A DNA stretch of 45,986 nt. Origin: UMGS1071 sp045638545. GTDB lineage: Bacteria > Bacillota > Clostridia > Oscillospirales > Acutalibacteraceae. Where the stretch lies: the NCBI GenBank assembly GCA_045638545.1, contig JAZUBL010000080.1, positions 1 to 45,986 on the forward strand, in the 5' to 3' direction. Shown here piece by piece: positions 23,378 through 31,109 of this stretch (positions are counted from its first letter, which is position 1; the number at the start of each line of letters is the position of its first letter). The notes under the pieces were generated by a model. That model saw nothing but the letters and a program-made list of their open reading frames with translations, had not been told where the DNA came from and made no database searches. The position numbers and the translations under genes are program-made.

Positions 23378-23465
23378 TACTATTTTATACCTTTTCCTCT
23401 TGATTTCCACAAACAATTTTACAAATCGTCTGGTTTTCAATAGTTTATGTCGCAAAAACAGCTGT

Positions 23466-23494
23466 TTGCTTTCCGTGCCGAAAAATAGTATAAT
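23466..23494 (+). promoter_or_regulatory. Promoter of pcrA
   Basis: TTGCTT (23466-23471), 17 bp, TATAAT (23489-23494). The leader is only about 28 nt. Confidence 0.82.
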
Positions 23495-23527
23495 GAAATT
23501 TACTATTCTGAAATTGGCGGTGTGCAA

Positions 23528-25918
23528 ATGAACAATCGAGATACAATTTTAATGTTACGGAAATCTGCGCTGGAAAAAGAATTTTCCCGCATGAACGATA
23601 TGCAGCAAAAGGCCGTGTTCCAAACAGAAGGTCCGCTGCTGATTCTGGCAGGCGCTGGCTCCGGCAAAACCACGGTACTGGTCAACCGCATTGCAAATAT
23701 CATCCGCAACGGCAACTGCTACCACAGCGACCAGCTCTTTTGCCCTGCCGCTGACTATGAGCAGGCCATCGAGGAGCTGAATCGCTTTATTGCAGACGGT
23801 ACGGCACTCTCCCCGGAGATCAGCCAGTCTCTTTCTGTCAATCCGTGCAGACCGTGGCAGATTCTGGCCATCACCTTTACCAACAAAGCTGCCGGTGAAC
23901 TGAAGCACCGTCTCTGCACTCTGCTGGGTGAAGACGGCAACGAGATCTGGGCCTCTACTTTCCACTCCACCTGCGCAAGAATCCTGCGCCGTGACGGTGA
24001 AAAGCTGGGCTTCACCAACCACTTCACGATCTATGATACAGACGACAGCCGCCGTCTGATGAAGGACTGTCTGAAAACACTGAACATTGATGAAAAGAAT
24101 CTGCCGATCAAATCTGTGCTCAACGAGATCTCCCGTTCCAAGGACCGCATGGAGTCTGCAGATGAATTTGTAAAGCGAACAGCCAGCGATTTCCGCATGG
24201 CGCAGATCGGCAAGGCGTACAAAATGTACCAGACCCGTCTGAAAGATGCAGACGCTATGGACTTTGACGACCTGATTTACTACACCGTGGAACTGCTGGA
24301 GAAAAATCCGGACGTACTGGAGTACTACCAGAACAAGTTCCGCTACATTATGGTGGATGAGTATCAGGATACCAACCATGCTCAGTATCTGTTCGTCAAG
24401 CTGCTTTCTCAGAAACACGGCAATATCTGCGTAGTAGGCGACGACGACCAGAGTATTTATAAGTTCCGCGGCGCCACTATCGAGAATATTATGAGCTTTG
24501 AGAAAACATTCCCAAATGCCAGCGTCATCCGTCTGGAGCAGAACTACCGCTCCACACAGAACATTCTCGACGCAGCCAATGCGGTGATCGCCAACAACGA
24601 GGAACGTAAGGGCAAAAACCTGTGGACACAGAACGGCAGAGGCACAAAAATCTCCGTTCACACAGCTACAAGCGAAATGGACGAAGCTGATACCATTGCA
24701 AAGAAAATTCTGGACAACGTAGCAGCCGGCAAGCAGTACGGCGACCACGCGATCCTCTACCGTATGAACGCCCTTTCCAACACCATTGAACGCGTGTTTG
24801 TAAAGTCCGGTATCCGCTATAAAATCATCGGCGGCCTCCGCTTCTATGAGCGTAAGGAGATCAAGGATATGATCGCTTACCTGAGCGTGATCAACAACCC
24901 AACCGATGAGATCCGTCTCCGCCGTATCATTAACCAGCCAAAGCGCGCCATTGGCGATAAGACCGTAGAAACTGCTTCTGAAATTGCACAGGGTATCGGC
25001 GAATCCATGTACTATGTTATTCGTCATGCTGATGAGTTTGAACCGCTGAAGCGTTCAGCGAATAAGCTGATGGCTTTTGCTGACATGATGGACTCTCTCA
25101 TCGACGCTTCCAACGATCCGGCTGTTTCTCTGGAAGAACTGTATCAGCTTCTGCTGGAAAAAACAAACTACATTGCCCACCTGAAAACAGACGACGAAAA
25201 AGACAAGGTGGAGGAGCGTATTGAGAATATCAACGAACTGGCTTCCAACCTGATTCAATATGAAGAATCCTACGGTGAAGAAGCATCTCTCTCCAGCTTC
25301 CTGGAAGAAGTTTCTCTGATGACAGACATTGACCAGCTGGACGAAAACAGCGACGCTGTTGTTCTGATGACCATGCATGCAGCAAAGGGCCTGGAGTTCC
25401 CGGTTGTATTCCTGCCTGGTTTTGAAGAAACCATCTTCCCTGGCATTCAGACCATGTTCGACCCGGCGGAAGTAGAAGAAGAACGCCGCCTGGCTTACGT
25501 TGCCATTACAAGAGCAAAAGAGCAGCTGCACATTCTCAACGCAGAAAGCAGAATGGTCTTCGGCTCCACTCAGCGCAACAAACCGTCCCGCTTTGTGACA
25601 GAGATCCCAACAGAGCTGACAGAAATGACACGAACCCGCAGCTGGGTAAAACCGGCAAGTTCTGTCTCTACAACAACCATGTCTGACGCTCTGAAGAAAA
25701 CAACTGCGGCTGCCCGCAGTTTTGGCCAGGCAAATATGGCTGCCAAAAAGCCGGCCGGCCAGTTTGCACCGGGCGATAAGGTTGCGCATAAAGCATTTGG
25801 TGAGGGCATGATCCTCTCTGCCACACCAATGGGTAATGATATCCTGCTGGAAGTTGCATTTGAAAGCGAAGGTACCAAGAAGATCATGGCAAACTTTGCA
25901 AGACTGAAAAAATTATAA
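23528..25918 (+). CDS. pcrA: UvrD/PcrA-family DNA helicase
   Basis: 796 aa superfamily 1A 3'-5' helicase acting in repair and replication. Motif I AGAGSGKT (41-48); motif Ia ITFTNKAAGELKHR; motif II VDEYQDTNHAQY (about 276); motif III VVGDDDQSIYKFRGA; motif IV EQNYRST; motif V TMHAAKGLEFPVVF; motif VI RRLAYVAITRAKEQL. About 50 extra residues (GNCYHSDQLFCPAADYEQAIEE...) lie between motifs I and Ia. The C-terminal end has a PcrA-like tudor segment (GDKVAHKAFGEGMILS). ATG at 23528 has only a weak GGCGGTG site; a GTG two codons earlier (23522) is possible. Confidence 0.94.
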   Translation: MNNRDTILMLRKSALEKEFSRMNDMQQKAVFQTEGPLLILAGAGSGKTTVLVNRIANIIRNGNCYHSDQLFCPAADYEQAIEELNRFIADGTALSPEISQSLSVNPCRPWQILAITFTNKAAGELKHRLCTLLGEDGNEIWASTFHSTCARILRRDGEKLGFTNHFTIYDTDDSRRLMKDCLKTLNIDEKNLPIKSVLNEISRSKDRMESADEFVKRTASDFRMAQIGKAYKMYQTRLKDADAMDFDDLIYYTVELLEKNPDVLEYYQNKFRYIMVDEYQDTNHAQYLFVKLLSQKHGNICVVGDDDQSIYKFRGATIENIMSFEKTFPNASVIRLEQNYRSTQNILDAANAVIANNEERKGKNLWTQNGRGTKISVHTATSEMDEADTIAKKILDNVAAGKQYGDHAILYRMNALSNTIERVFVKSGIRYKIIGGLRFYERKEIKDMIAYLSVINNPTDEIRLRRIINQPKRAIGDKTVETASEIAQGIGESMYYVIRHADEFEPLKRSANKLMAFADMMDSLIDASNDPAVSLEELYQLLLEKTNYIAHLKTDDEKDKVEERIENINELASNLIQYEESYGEEASLSSFLEEVSLMTDIDQLDENSDAVVLMTMHAAKGLEFPVVFLPGFEETIFPGIQTMFDPAEVEEERRLAYVAITRAKEQLHILNAESRMVFGSTQRNKPSRFVTEIPTELTEMTRTRSWVKPASSVSTTTMSDALKKTTAAARSFGQANMAAKKPAGQFAPGDKVAHKAFGEGMILSATPMGNDILLEVAFESEGTKKIMANFARLKKL

Positions 25919-25923
25919 GCATA

Positions 25924-25960
25924 AAAAGACCCCCGGAAACCATCCGGGGGTTTTGTTTTT
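25924..25960 (+). terminator. Terminator of pcrA
   Basis: CCCCCGG (25930-25936) pairs with CCGGGGG (25944-25950), followed by a T-run. Confidence 0.9.
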
Positions 25961-25970
25961 GTGCTGCTCT

Positions 25971-26095
25971 GGCCATCATGGATGAGCAAGGCCGTTGAAA
26001 GCAGACAAATAATTCATATGAAAATGTTAATTTAAAAAGGCAGCAGTACAGTCTGACCTCCGTACTGCCTGTGACCTTGCCCATCCATGATGGCC
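25971..26095. repeat. Inverted repeat, 21-bp arms
   Basis: The left arm (25971-25991) reads GGCCATCATGGATGAGCAAGG. The right arm (26075-26095) is its reverse complement with one mismatch, CCTTGCCCATCCATGATGGCC. About 83 bp lie between them and include the terminator at 26034-26069. It may be a small mobile (MITE-like) element or two oppositely oriented copies of one word. No target duplication is obvious. Confidence 0.6.
26034..26069 (-). terminator. Terminator of the candidate small RNA
   Basis: GTACTGCC (26062-26069) pairs with GGCAG and AGTAC at 26039-26049 (three-base bulge). On the minus strand the stem is followed by TTTTTAAATT. Confidence 0.7.
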
Positions 26096-26263
26096 GGCCT
26101 GCAGAAATGGCCGCAGAAATACGGCCGGAGATTATAGCGAACACCGTTTCTATCGGACAAACGACGTTCTGCAAAGAGGATATCAGAAAATGAAAAGAAG
26201 ATTACCATCGGTGGAACGCTCATTCCGTTCCACAGAATTTCAGCAGGGGGAGCTCAAATTCTG
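26034..26263 (-). ncRNA. Candidate structured small RNA, about 225 nt
   Basis: No known gene is recognisable here. On the minus strand a promoter (26269-26297) leads into a first hairpin with arms at 26256-26263 and 26233-26240 (CAGAATTT/AAATTCTG), whose loop is C-rich (GAGCTCCCCCTGCTG). A second perfect 8-bp hairpin follows (26211-26233, GTGGAACG/CGTTCCAC), then a GGCCG/CGGCC hairpin (about 26109-26126), and an intrinsic terminator at 26034-26069. The layout resembles Firmicute regulatory RNAs that use C-rich loops to pair with ribosome binding sites. It matches no family I know. A 63-codon open frame inside lacks a ribosome binding site. Confidence 0.5.
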
Positions 26264-26268
26264 CTATC

Positions 26269-26297
26269 AATATAGCATTGAACTACCGCCTGCTCAA
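26269..26297 (-). promoter_or_regulatory. Promoter of the candidate small RNA
   Basis: Minus strand: TTGAGC (26292-26297), 17 bp, TATATT (26269-26274). Transcription would start at the base of the first hairpin. Confidence 0.6.
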
Positions 26298-26427
26298 TGG
26301 CTTATTGACTAACTTTTTGCAATAAAATCCTATTGAGAAAAGTTGATCGTCTGCCGCGACAAAATCGGCAAAAGCGTCTGATTTATCTCCGGTATTATTG
26401 CGTTCCTTCCATTTTTCATAGACAAAA

Positions 26428-26472
26428 GAAAAAGCGTACCGCTCCTGCATTAGGAACGATACGCTTTTGTTT
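26428..26472. terminator. Terminator of the nrdR-Dabb unit
   Basis: AAAAGCGTA(C)CG and CG(A)TACGCTTTT arms with an inner CTCCT/AGGA pair, A- and T-rich on both sides. Works on the minus strand after the Dabb gene. Confidence 0.8.
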
Positions 26473-26473
26473 T

Positions 26474-26767
26474 TTAGAATTCGTAGTCTACCACATGGTT
26501 TGTGCCTTCTTTTACAGAGAGCACATACTCTTTTACCACGTTTGCATGGTATGGGTGTGCCTGGTATGCATCCAGCGCTTCTCTGTCATCCACTACCAGT
26601 TCCAGCACAACGTCATAGGAACGCTCAGAATGGAGAAAATCGATACCAACCTGCACGTCACGGACAAAGTTGATCTCATCTTTCATTGTCAGGAACAGAT
26701 CCTTCAGCTTCTGGCACTGCTCCGGGCTGTTGTCCTTTAATTTTACAAACAATACGTGTTTAACCAT
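26474..26767 (-). CDS. Dabb (stress-response A/B-barrel) domain protein
   Basis: 97 aa, one dimeric alpha/beta barrel domain. It begins MVKHVLFVKLKDNSPEQC and later has INFVRDVQVGIDFLHSERSYDVVLELVVDDREALDAYQAHPYHANVVKEYV, the family pattern. Members of the fold include stress-induced proteins and small enzymes or monooxygenases; no active site can be named here. Starts seven bases after GGAGG and 18 bp behind nrdR, so probably co-transcribed. Confidence 0.9.
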   Translation of the reverse strand: MVKHVLFVKLKDNSPEQCQKLKDLFLTMKDEINFVRDVQVGIDFLHSERSYDVVLELVVDDREALDAYQAHPYHANVVKEYVLSVKEGTNHVVDYEF

Positions 26768-26785
26768 AGTTACGCCTCCTATTTT

Positions 26786-27241
26786 TTATTTATTTTTGAT
26801 CATACGATCCAGCTCTTCTACAAAAGAGTTAATGTCTTTAAAATCACGATATACGGACGCAAAGCGAACATACGCAACTTCATCCAGATTGCGCAGTTTT
26901 TCCATTGCAAGATTACCAATGGAAACAGAAGTAACTTCTCTGTCCATGGAGTTCTGCAGAGAAGCTTCGATCTCATCTACCAGACCTTCCAGCACGTCGA
27001 TGGAAACAGGGCGCTTTTCGCAGGCGCGCAGGAAGCCGTTGAGCAGCTTATTGCGGTCAAACGGCTGGCGGGAGTTGTCTTTTTTAATCACAACTACCGG
27101 AACCGTCTCGATCACTTCATAAGTTGTAAAGCGTTTTCCGCAGCGTAAACATTCTCTGCGGCGGCGAATACGTTCGCCTTCATCGGTTGGACGTGAATCA
27201 ATTACCTTGCTTTCTTCAAAACTGCAAAATGGACATTTCAT
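26786..27241 (-). CDS. nrdR: Transcriptional repressor NrdR
   Basis: 151 aa ATP/dATP-sensing repressor of ribonucleotide reductase genes. An N-terminal zinc ribbon with Cys 3, 6, 31 and 34 (MKCPFCSFEE ... CLRCGKRF), VIDSRP, and an ATP-cone domain (PVVVIKKDNSRQPFDRNKLLNGFLRACEKRPVS) are typical. Length is normal. The start at 27241 follows GGGGG. Its own promoter carries a sequence that matches the NrdR box, suggesting autoregulation. No nrd structural genes are in the window. Confidence 0.96.
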   Translation of the reverse strand: MKCPFCSFEESKVIDSRPTDEGERIRRRRECLRCGKRFTTYEVIETVPVVVIKKDNSRQPFDRNKLLNGFLRACEKRPVSIDVLEGLVDEIEASLQNSMDREVTSVSIGNLAMEKLRNLDEVAYVRFASVYRDFKDINSFVEELDRMIKNK

Positions 27242-27281
27242 CCCTTGTTTCCCCCTTGACATGTCTCGTATATACACATTA

Positions 27282-27311
27282 ATTATAACACAATATATAG
27301 TAGAAAAACAA
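27282..27311 (-). promoter_or_regulatory. nrdR promoter with embedded NrdR box
   Basis: Minus strand: TTGTTT (27306-27311), 18 bp, TATAAT (27282-27287). The spacer holds ACACAATATATAGTAG (27288-27303 on the plus strand), agreeing at 14 of 16 positions with the known NrdR box acaCwAtATaTwGtgt. Only one clear box is present. Confidence 0.55.
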
Positions 27312-27339
27312 GAAGAGATTTGCCAAACTATCCAAGTTT

Positions 27340-28155
27340 TTACGATTTTTTCGTAATTTTCTCTAAATTTTCAATGAGATTTGCAACCAGCACCGCCGAA
27401 TCCTGCAGCTCTGTCATGGTTTCAAAATTTGTGCGATACACCTCAACAATCACGCTGCCGTCAAAGCCATAGGTTTTCGCCATCTGCAGCACCTTGGCAA
27501 AGTCCACGGTGCCATTTCCCGGCAGCAGGCAGCTCTCACCCGGCCGGTTGTCATTGAGATGGATGTGCACCAGTTTATCGCCCATGACCTCCAGCATTTT
27601 ATAGTAATCCACACCGGAACGCACCGCCTGCTTAATATCAAAACAGAAGGCACAGTCATCGCCCACAGCTTCCCGCAGACGGCTGATAAAATCCGGTGTC
27701 TCACTGAAAAACTTTGTCACGTTCTCCTGTGCCACGGTAATGCCGTATTCTTCCTTTGCCATGCGGTATAATTCCCGGTAGCGGTGAAAATATCGCTTCT
27801 CATTTTCCGCTGTTCGGTGCTGCACCTGCATGCCGTGAAGAACCAGGATCTCCGCGCCGATCTGCTTTGCAGCACGGCAGTATTGGCGGTAAAAATCAAG
27901 GCTGTCTTCAAACCGTGTTTCGTAATTGGAAAACAGCATAACGCCTTCGTAACCGGAAGTGAACGGGTGGATCGATTTTACTGACGCATTTTTCTCCGCC
28001 AGCATAGCGCTGAGGCGGGAAATATAATCCGGCTGAATTTCCCGATAGGTGTTGAAAAAAATTTCAAAGTGATCGTGTCCGTTTTCCAGCAAAGCTGCCA
28101 GACTTTCCGAAGTTTCCATTGGATATAAACAGGCTGTGGAAATACCGCCCTTCAT
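27340..28155 (-). CDS. Sugar phosphate isomerase/epimerase-like TIM-barrel protein
   Basis: 271 aa, xylose-isomerase-like/AP-endonuclease-2 fold. Likely metal ligands are seen as Glu in VAQENV, Asp in CFDIKQ, His in HIHLND and Glu in VIVEVYR; SIHPFTSG and LVLHGMQ form earlier strands. The start at 28155 (MKGGISTACL) has GGCGG eight bases upstream. Substrate unknown; the family includes sugar epimerases, isomerases and endonuclease IV relatives. It is adjacent to nrdR but has no obvious shared pathway. Confidence 0.85.
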   Translation of the reverse strand: MKGGISTACLYPMETSESLAALLENGHDHFEIFFNTYREIQPDYISRLSAMLAEKNASVKSIHPFTSGYEGVMLFSNYETRFEDSLDFYRQYCRAAKQIGAEILVLHGMQVQHRTAENEKRYFHRYRELYRMAKEEYGITVAQENVTKFFSETPDFISRLREAVGDDCAFCFDIKQAVRSGVDYYKMLEVMGDKLVHIHLNDNRPGESCLLPGNGTVDFAKVLQMAKTYGFDGSVIVEVYRTNFETMTELQDSAVLVANLIENLEKITKKS

Positions 28156-28265
28156 ACTATGCACCGCCTTTCCTGTTTTCAGTATAACATGATTCTTCCA
28201 TGTCTTCAAATACATAATCGAATGCTTTTTGCAAATGCTACAGAAAAAGATTGGAGGAAAACCAC

Positions 28266-28700
28266 ATGATCACACAGGAAAACAATAATCTGCTCAACGA
28301 AGTTTACCGGGCTGCAAAAATGGGCCAGCACGCCATCAATGCCGTTCTGCCTAAGGTAACAAATATCCAGCTGCGGGATAAAATCGAAAGCCAGTACGAT
28401 GCTTACAGCCGCATTGCAACCAAGTCCGGCCGAATGCTGCGCAGCAACAATGCAGAGCCGGAAAAAACATCCCTCATGCAGCGAATCGGACTGTGGAGTT
28501 CTGTGCAGATGAACACCCTCACCGACAATTCTACTTCTCACATTGCAGAGATGATGATCCAGGGTTCTACCATGGGCATTACCGATATGACAAAAAAGCT
28601 CAGCGAACTGGATGAGGCCGATGCCGGCGCCAGAGAGCTGGCAGAGGAATATATCGGCTGCGAACAGAAGCACATTGAATCTATGAAAAAATATCTGTAA
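28266..28700 (+). CDS. Four-helix (ferritin-like/DUF2383-like) protein
   Basis: 144 aa, all-helical. It begins MITQENNNLLNEVYRAAKMG and has amphipathic helices ending EYIGCEQKHIESMKKYL. The lengths and spacing fit a ferritin-like bundle such as DUF2383 or spore-coat-like proteins, but a full di-iron motif is not visible, so no activity is assigned. GGAGG lies eight bases before the ATG at 28266. Not coupled to neighbours; the ABC-F gene behind it has its own promoter. Confidence 0.75.
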   Translation: MITQENNNLLNEVYRAAKMGQHAINAVLPKVTNIQLRDKIESQYDAYSRIATKSGRMLRSNNAEPEKTSLMQRIGLWSSVQMNTLTDNSTSHIAEMMIQGSTMGITDMTKKLSELDEADAGARELAEEYIGCEQKHIESMKKYL

Positions 28701-28714
28701 TCCGGCGCCATTGC

Positions 28715-28743
28715 TTGAATCCCCAACCATTATCGATTATAAT
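28715..28743 (+). promoter_or_regulatory. Promoter of the ABC-F gene
   Basis: TTGAAT (28715-28720), 17 bp, TATAAT (28738-28743). Confidence 0.82.
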
Positions 28744-28776
28744 AAAACAGATAATGTTTGGAAAGGAAGTTGCGTC

Positions 28777-30702
28777 ATGGCACTGCTTCATGTTGATAAT
28801 TTAAAAAAGGCCTTTGGCGATGAAGTCTTATTTCAGGATGTGTCTTTTTCTATCCAGCCAAAAGACAGAATCGGTCTTGTTGGCGATAACGGCAGCGGCA
28901 AAACCACCCTGCTGAAGATCCTGATGGATCAGTCTTTTTATGAAAGCGGCACCATCAATCTGGATGATAAAACAACCATTGGCTACATGGAGCAGCACGT
29001 CTGCCGTGATATGCAGATCAGCGCTTACGCAGAAGTGCTGACTGCTTTTGACCGTCTCATCAAAATGGAAGAACAGCTGGAGTATATCAATCTGCAGCTG
29101 CATGCCCACCACACCCTGTCAGAAGAACAGCTCCATGATCTGGTGGAAAAACAGGCGCACCTGAACGATGCATACATCCGGGAGGGTGGCCTTACATACC
29201 GTGGCCGCACCCGCTCTGTCATGCAGGGGCTTGGCTTTGATGATGAGAAAATGGCGCTGCCTGTTATGACCCTTTCCGGCGGCCAAAAAGCAAAACTGCA
29301 GCTGGCCAAACTGCTCCTCAGCGAAGCAAACCTTCTGCTGCTGGACGAACCGACCAACCATCTGGACATTGACGCTGTAGAATGGCTGGAATCCTTCCTG
29401 CTGGAATATCCGGGCGCATTTGTTGTCATCTCTCACGACCGTTATTTTCTGGATAAAGTCACCAACATCACCTGGGAGCTGGAAAACAGAAAGCTGACTT
29501 CTTACAAGGGCAATTACACCCGCTCCCGTGACTTAAAAGCAGAACTGATGCTGACCGCCCAGCGGAAGTACGACAACACAAAAAGCGAAATTGACCGCCT
29601 TTATGGCGTCGTAGCACAGCAGCGCCAGTGGAACAGAGAAAAAAGCATCAAAACAGCAGAGAGTAAGCTGAAGGTCATTGAAAAGCTGGAAGCTTCTCTG
29701 GAAGAAGTAGAGCAGAACAATGAACAGATCCGCTTTGATTTTGAACCGCGGAACAGAGGCGGCAACGACGTGCTGCAGGTAAAGGACCTGGCCCTTGCCT
29801 TTGACAGAGAGCCGCTGTTCAAAAATGTGAACATCCATCTCCGCCGCGGCGAGCGTGTGTTCCTGCTCGGTCCAAACGGCTGTGGCAAAACCTCTCTGTT
29901 CAAAACAATCCTTGGCACTTACGAGCCGCAGAACGGCTCTGTCCGTCTTGGCGCGAACATCGACATCGGTTACTACGACCAGATCCAGGAAGGCCTTAAC
30001 CCGGATAAAACTGTCATTGACGCTGTGTGGGATGCTTATCCTAAACTGACACAGACGGAGATCCGCAACGCGCTGGCATTGTTCCTGTTTAAAGGCGACG
30101 ATGCATTTAAGCTGATCGGCACCCTCAGCGGCGGCGAAAAAGCCCGTGTACTGCTCCTGCTGCTGATGATGGCAAGAGACAACTTCCTGATGCTGGACGA
30201 ACCGACCAACCATCTGGATATCAAATCCTGCGAAGCGCTGGAAGATGCCCTGCAGGGTTACAGCGGCACCATGTTCGTCATCTCTCACGACCGTTATCTG
30301 ATCAACCAGATGGCGACAAGAATTATTGCCCTGACAAAGGACGGCGTAAAAGAATACATTGGTAACTACGAGGACTATGTGAAAGCCGTAAAAGCTGATG
30401 CTGAACAGAAAGCCGCAGCCCCTGCCCCTGCTGCAGAACAGGAAGAAAAACCAAACAGCTACAAGCAGCAGAAAGAAAACAAAGCAGAACAGCGCAAACT
30501 CCGCGTGGCACTGCGCGAAACAGAAAGCACCATTGAACGGCTGGAAACAGAACTGGCAGAACTGGAAGAAGCCCTCTGTGATCCGGACACAGCCAGCGAC
30601 TATGCTGCCACCATGGAGATTACGCAGAAGATGGACAACCTGCGCAATGAACTGGATGCGCAGATGGAAGAGTGGGAGCGTCTCTCCGAGCTGATCGTAT
30701 AA
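28777..30702 (+). CDS. ABC-F family ATPase
   Basis: 641 aa soluble protein with two nucleotide-binding domains and no membrane part; ABC-F proteins act on the ribosome. First domain: Walker A GDNGSGKT (36-43), LSGGQ (about 166), DEPTNHLD (about 189). The inter-domain linker is rich in Arg/Lys/Glu. Second domain: GPNGCGKT (about 365), LSGGE (about 449), DEPTNHLD (about 474). An Ala/Pro/Glu hinge and a C-terminal coiled coil (about 560-640) follow, as in YdiF-type members. Housekeeping translation factor more likely than a resistance factor, but the subfamily cannot be fixed by eye. Confidence 0.93.
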   Translation: MALLHVDNLKKAFGDEVLFQDVSFSIQPKDRIGLVGDNGSGKTTLLKILMDQSFYESGTINLDDKTTIGYMEQHVCRDMQISAYAEVLTAFDRLIKMEEQLEYINLQLHAHHTLSEEQLHDLVEKQAHLNDAYIREGGLTYRGRTRSVMQGLGFDDEKMALPVMTLSGGQKAKLQLAKLLLSEANLLLLDEPTNHLDIDAVEWLESFLLEYPGAFVVISHDRYFLDKVTNITWELENRKLTSYKGNYTRSRDLKAELMLTAQRKYDNTKSEIDRLYGVVAQQRQWNREKSIKTAESKLKVIEKLEASLEEVEQNNEQIRFDFEPRNRGGNDVLQVKDLALAFDREPLFKNVNIHLRRGERVFLLGPNGCGKTSLFKTILGTYEPQNGSVRLGANIDIGYYDQIQEGLNPDKTVIDAVWDAYPKLTQTEIRNALALFLFKGDDAFKLIGTLSGGEKARVLLLLLMMARDNFLMLDEPTNHLDIKSCEALEDALQGYSGTMFVISHDRYLINQMATRIIALTKDGVKEYIGNYEDYVKAVKADAEQKAAAPAPAAEQEEKPNSYKQQKENKAEQRKLRVALRETESTIERLETELAELEEALCDPDTASDYAATMEITQKMDNLRNELDAQMEEWERLSELIV

Positions 30703-30712
30703 ATCTGTGCAA

Positions 30713-30746
30713 TAAAAAAACAGGACGCATCATACGTCCTGTTTGA
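30713..30746. terminator. Bidirectional terminator between ABC-F and HPr-like genes
   Basis: ACAGGACG (30720-30727) pairs with CGTCCTGT (30735-30742), with an A-run on the left. Confidence 0.87.
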
Positions 30747-30756
30747 TAAAGAATGT

Positions 30757-31002
30757 TTACTCTGCAGCAAACTGCTTCAGCTCTGCAAACAGCGCCGCTG
30801 CCTCTTCTTCACTGCACTCTGCCTGCACGGTCAGCGGCTTGGAAAGGTCCATACTGAAAATGCCAACAAGAGATTTTGCGTTGATTCGATACTTACCGTA
30901 GTTCAGGGTGATAGAAAACGGATACTTGTTTGCAATGCGAACAAAGTTGCTTACCTTATCGCCGCCCGGTAAAAAGACACGGGTAGAATGTGTTGTCTGC
31001 AC
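30757..31002 (-). CDS. HPr-like protein lacking the catalytic His
   Basis: 81 aa, HPr fold. It reads MQTTHSTRVFLPGGDKVSNF and continues VRIANKYPFSITLNYGKYRI, then NAKSLVGIFSMDLS. In HPr the loop before helix 1 is GIHARP with the phospho-His; here it is LPGGDKVS, so it cannot accept phosphate from enzyme I. The regulatory-serine region (KSLVGIFS, Ser44) is kept. This recalls Crh, a regulatory HPr paralogue in Bacillus that also lacks the His. The start is a GTG seven bases after GGGGG. Own promoter at 31035-31063. Confidence 0.87.
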   Translation of the reverse strand: MQTTHSTRVFLPGGDKVSNFVRIANKYPFSITLNYGKYRINAKSLVGIFSMDLSKPLTVQAECSEEEAAALFAELKQFAAE

Positions 31003-31034
31003 AAAAACGCCCCCAATTTTATCAATATAAAATT

Positions 31035-31063
31035 ACCATATCATATATTACAGGAAATATCAA
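31035..31063 (-). promoter_or_regulatory. Promoter of the HPr-like gene
   Basis: Minus strand: TTGATA (31058-31063), 17 bp, TATGGT (31035-31040). Confidence 0.68.
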
Positions 31064-31109
31064 CCGCTCTATAAAGAGAACGTAAAATATTCGAGATAGG
31101 AAGATTCTT

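Noticed and set aside
26032..26223. 63-codon minus-strand frame inside the candidate RNA
   Set aside because: No convincing ribosome binding site, the stop falls inside the terminator stem region, and the sequence resembles no family. Kept only as an alternative explanation for the locus.
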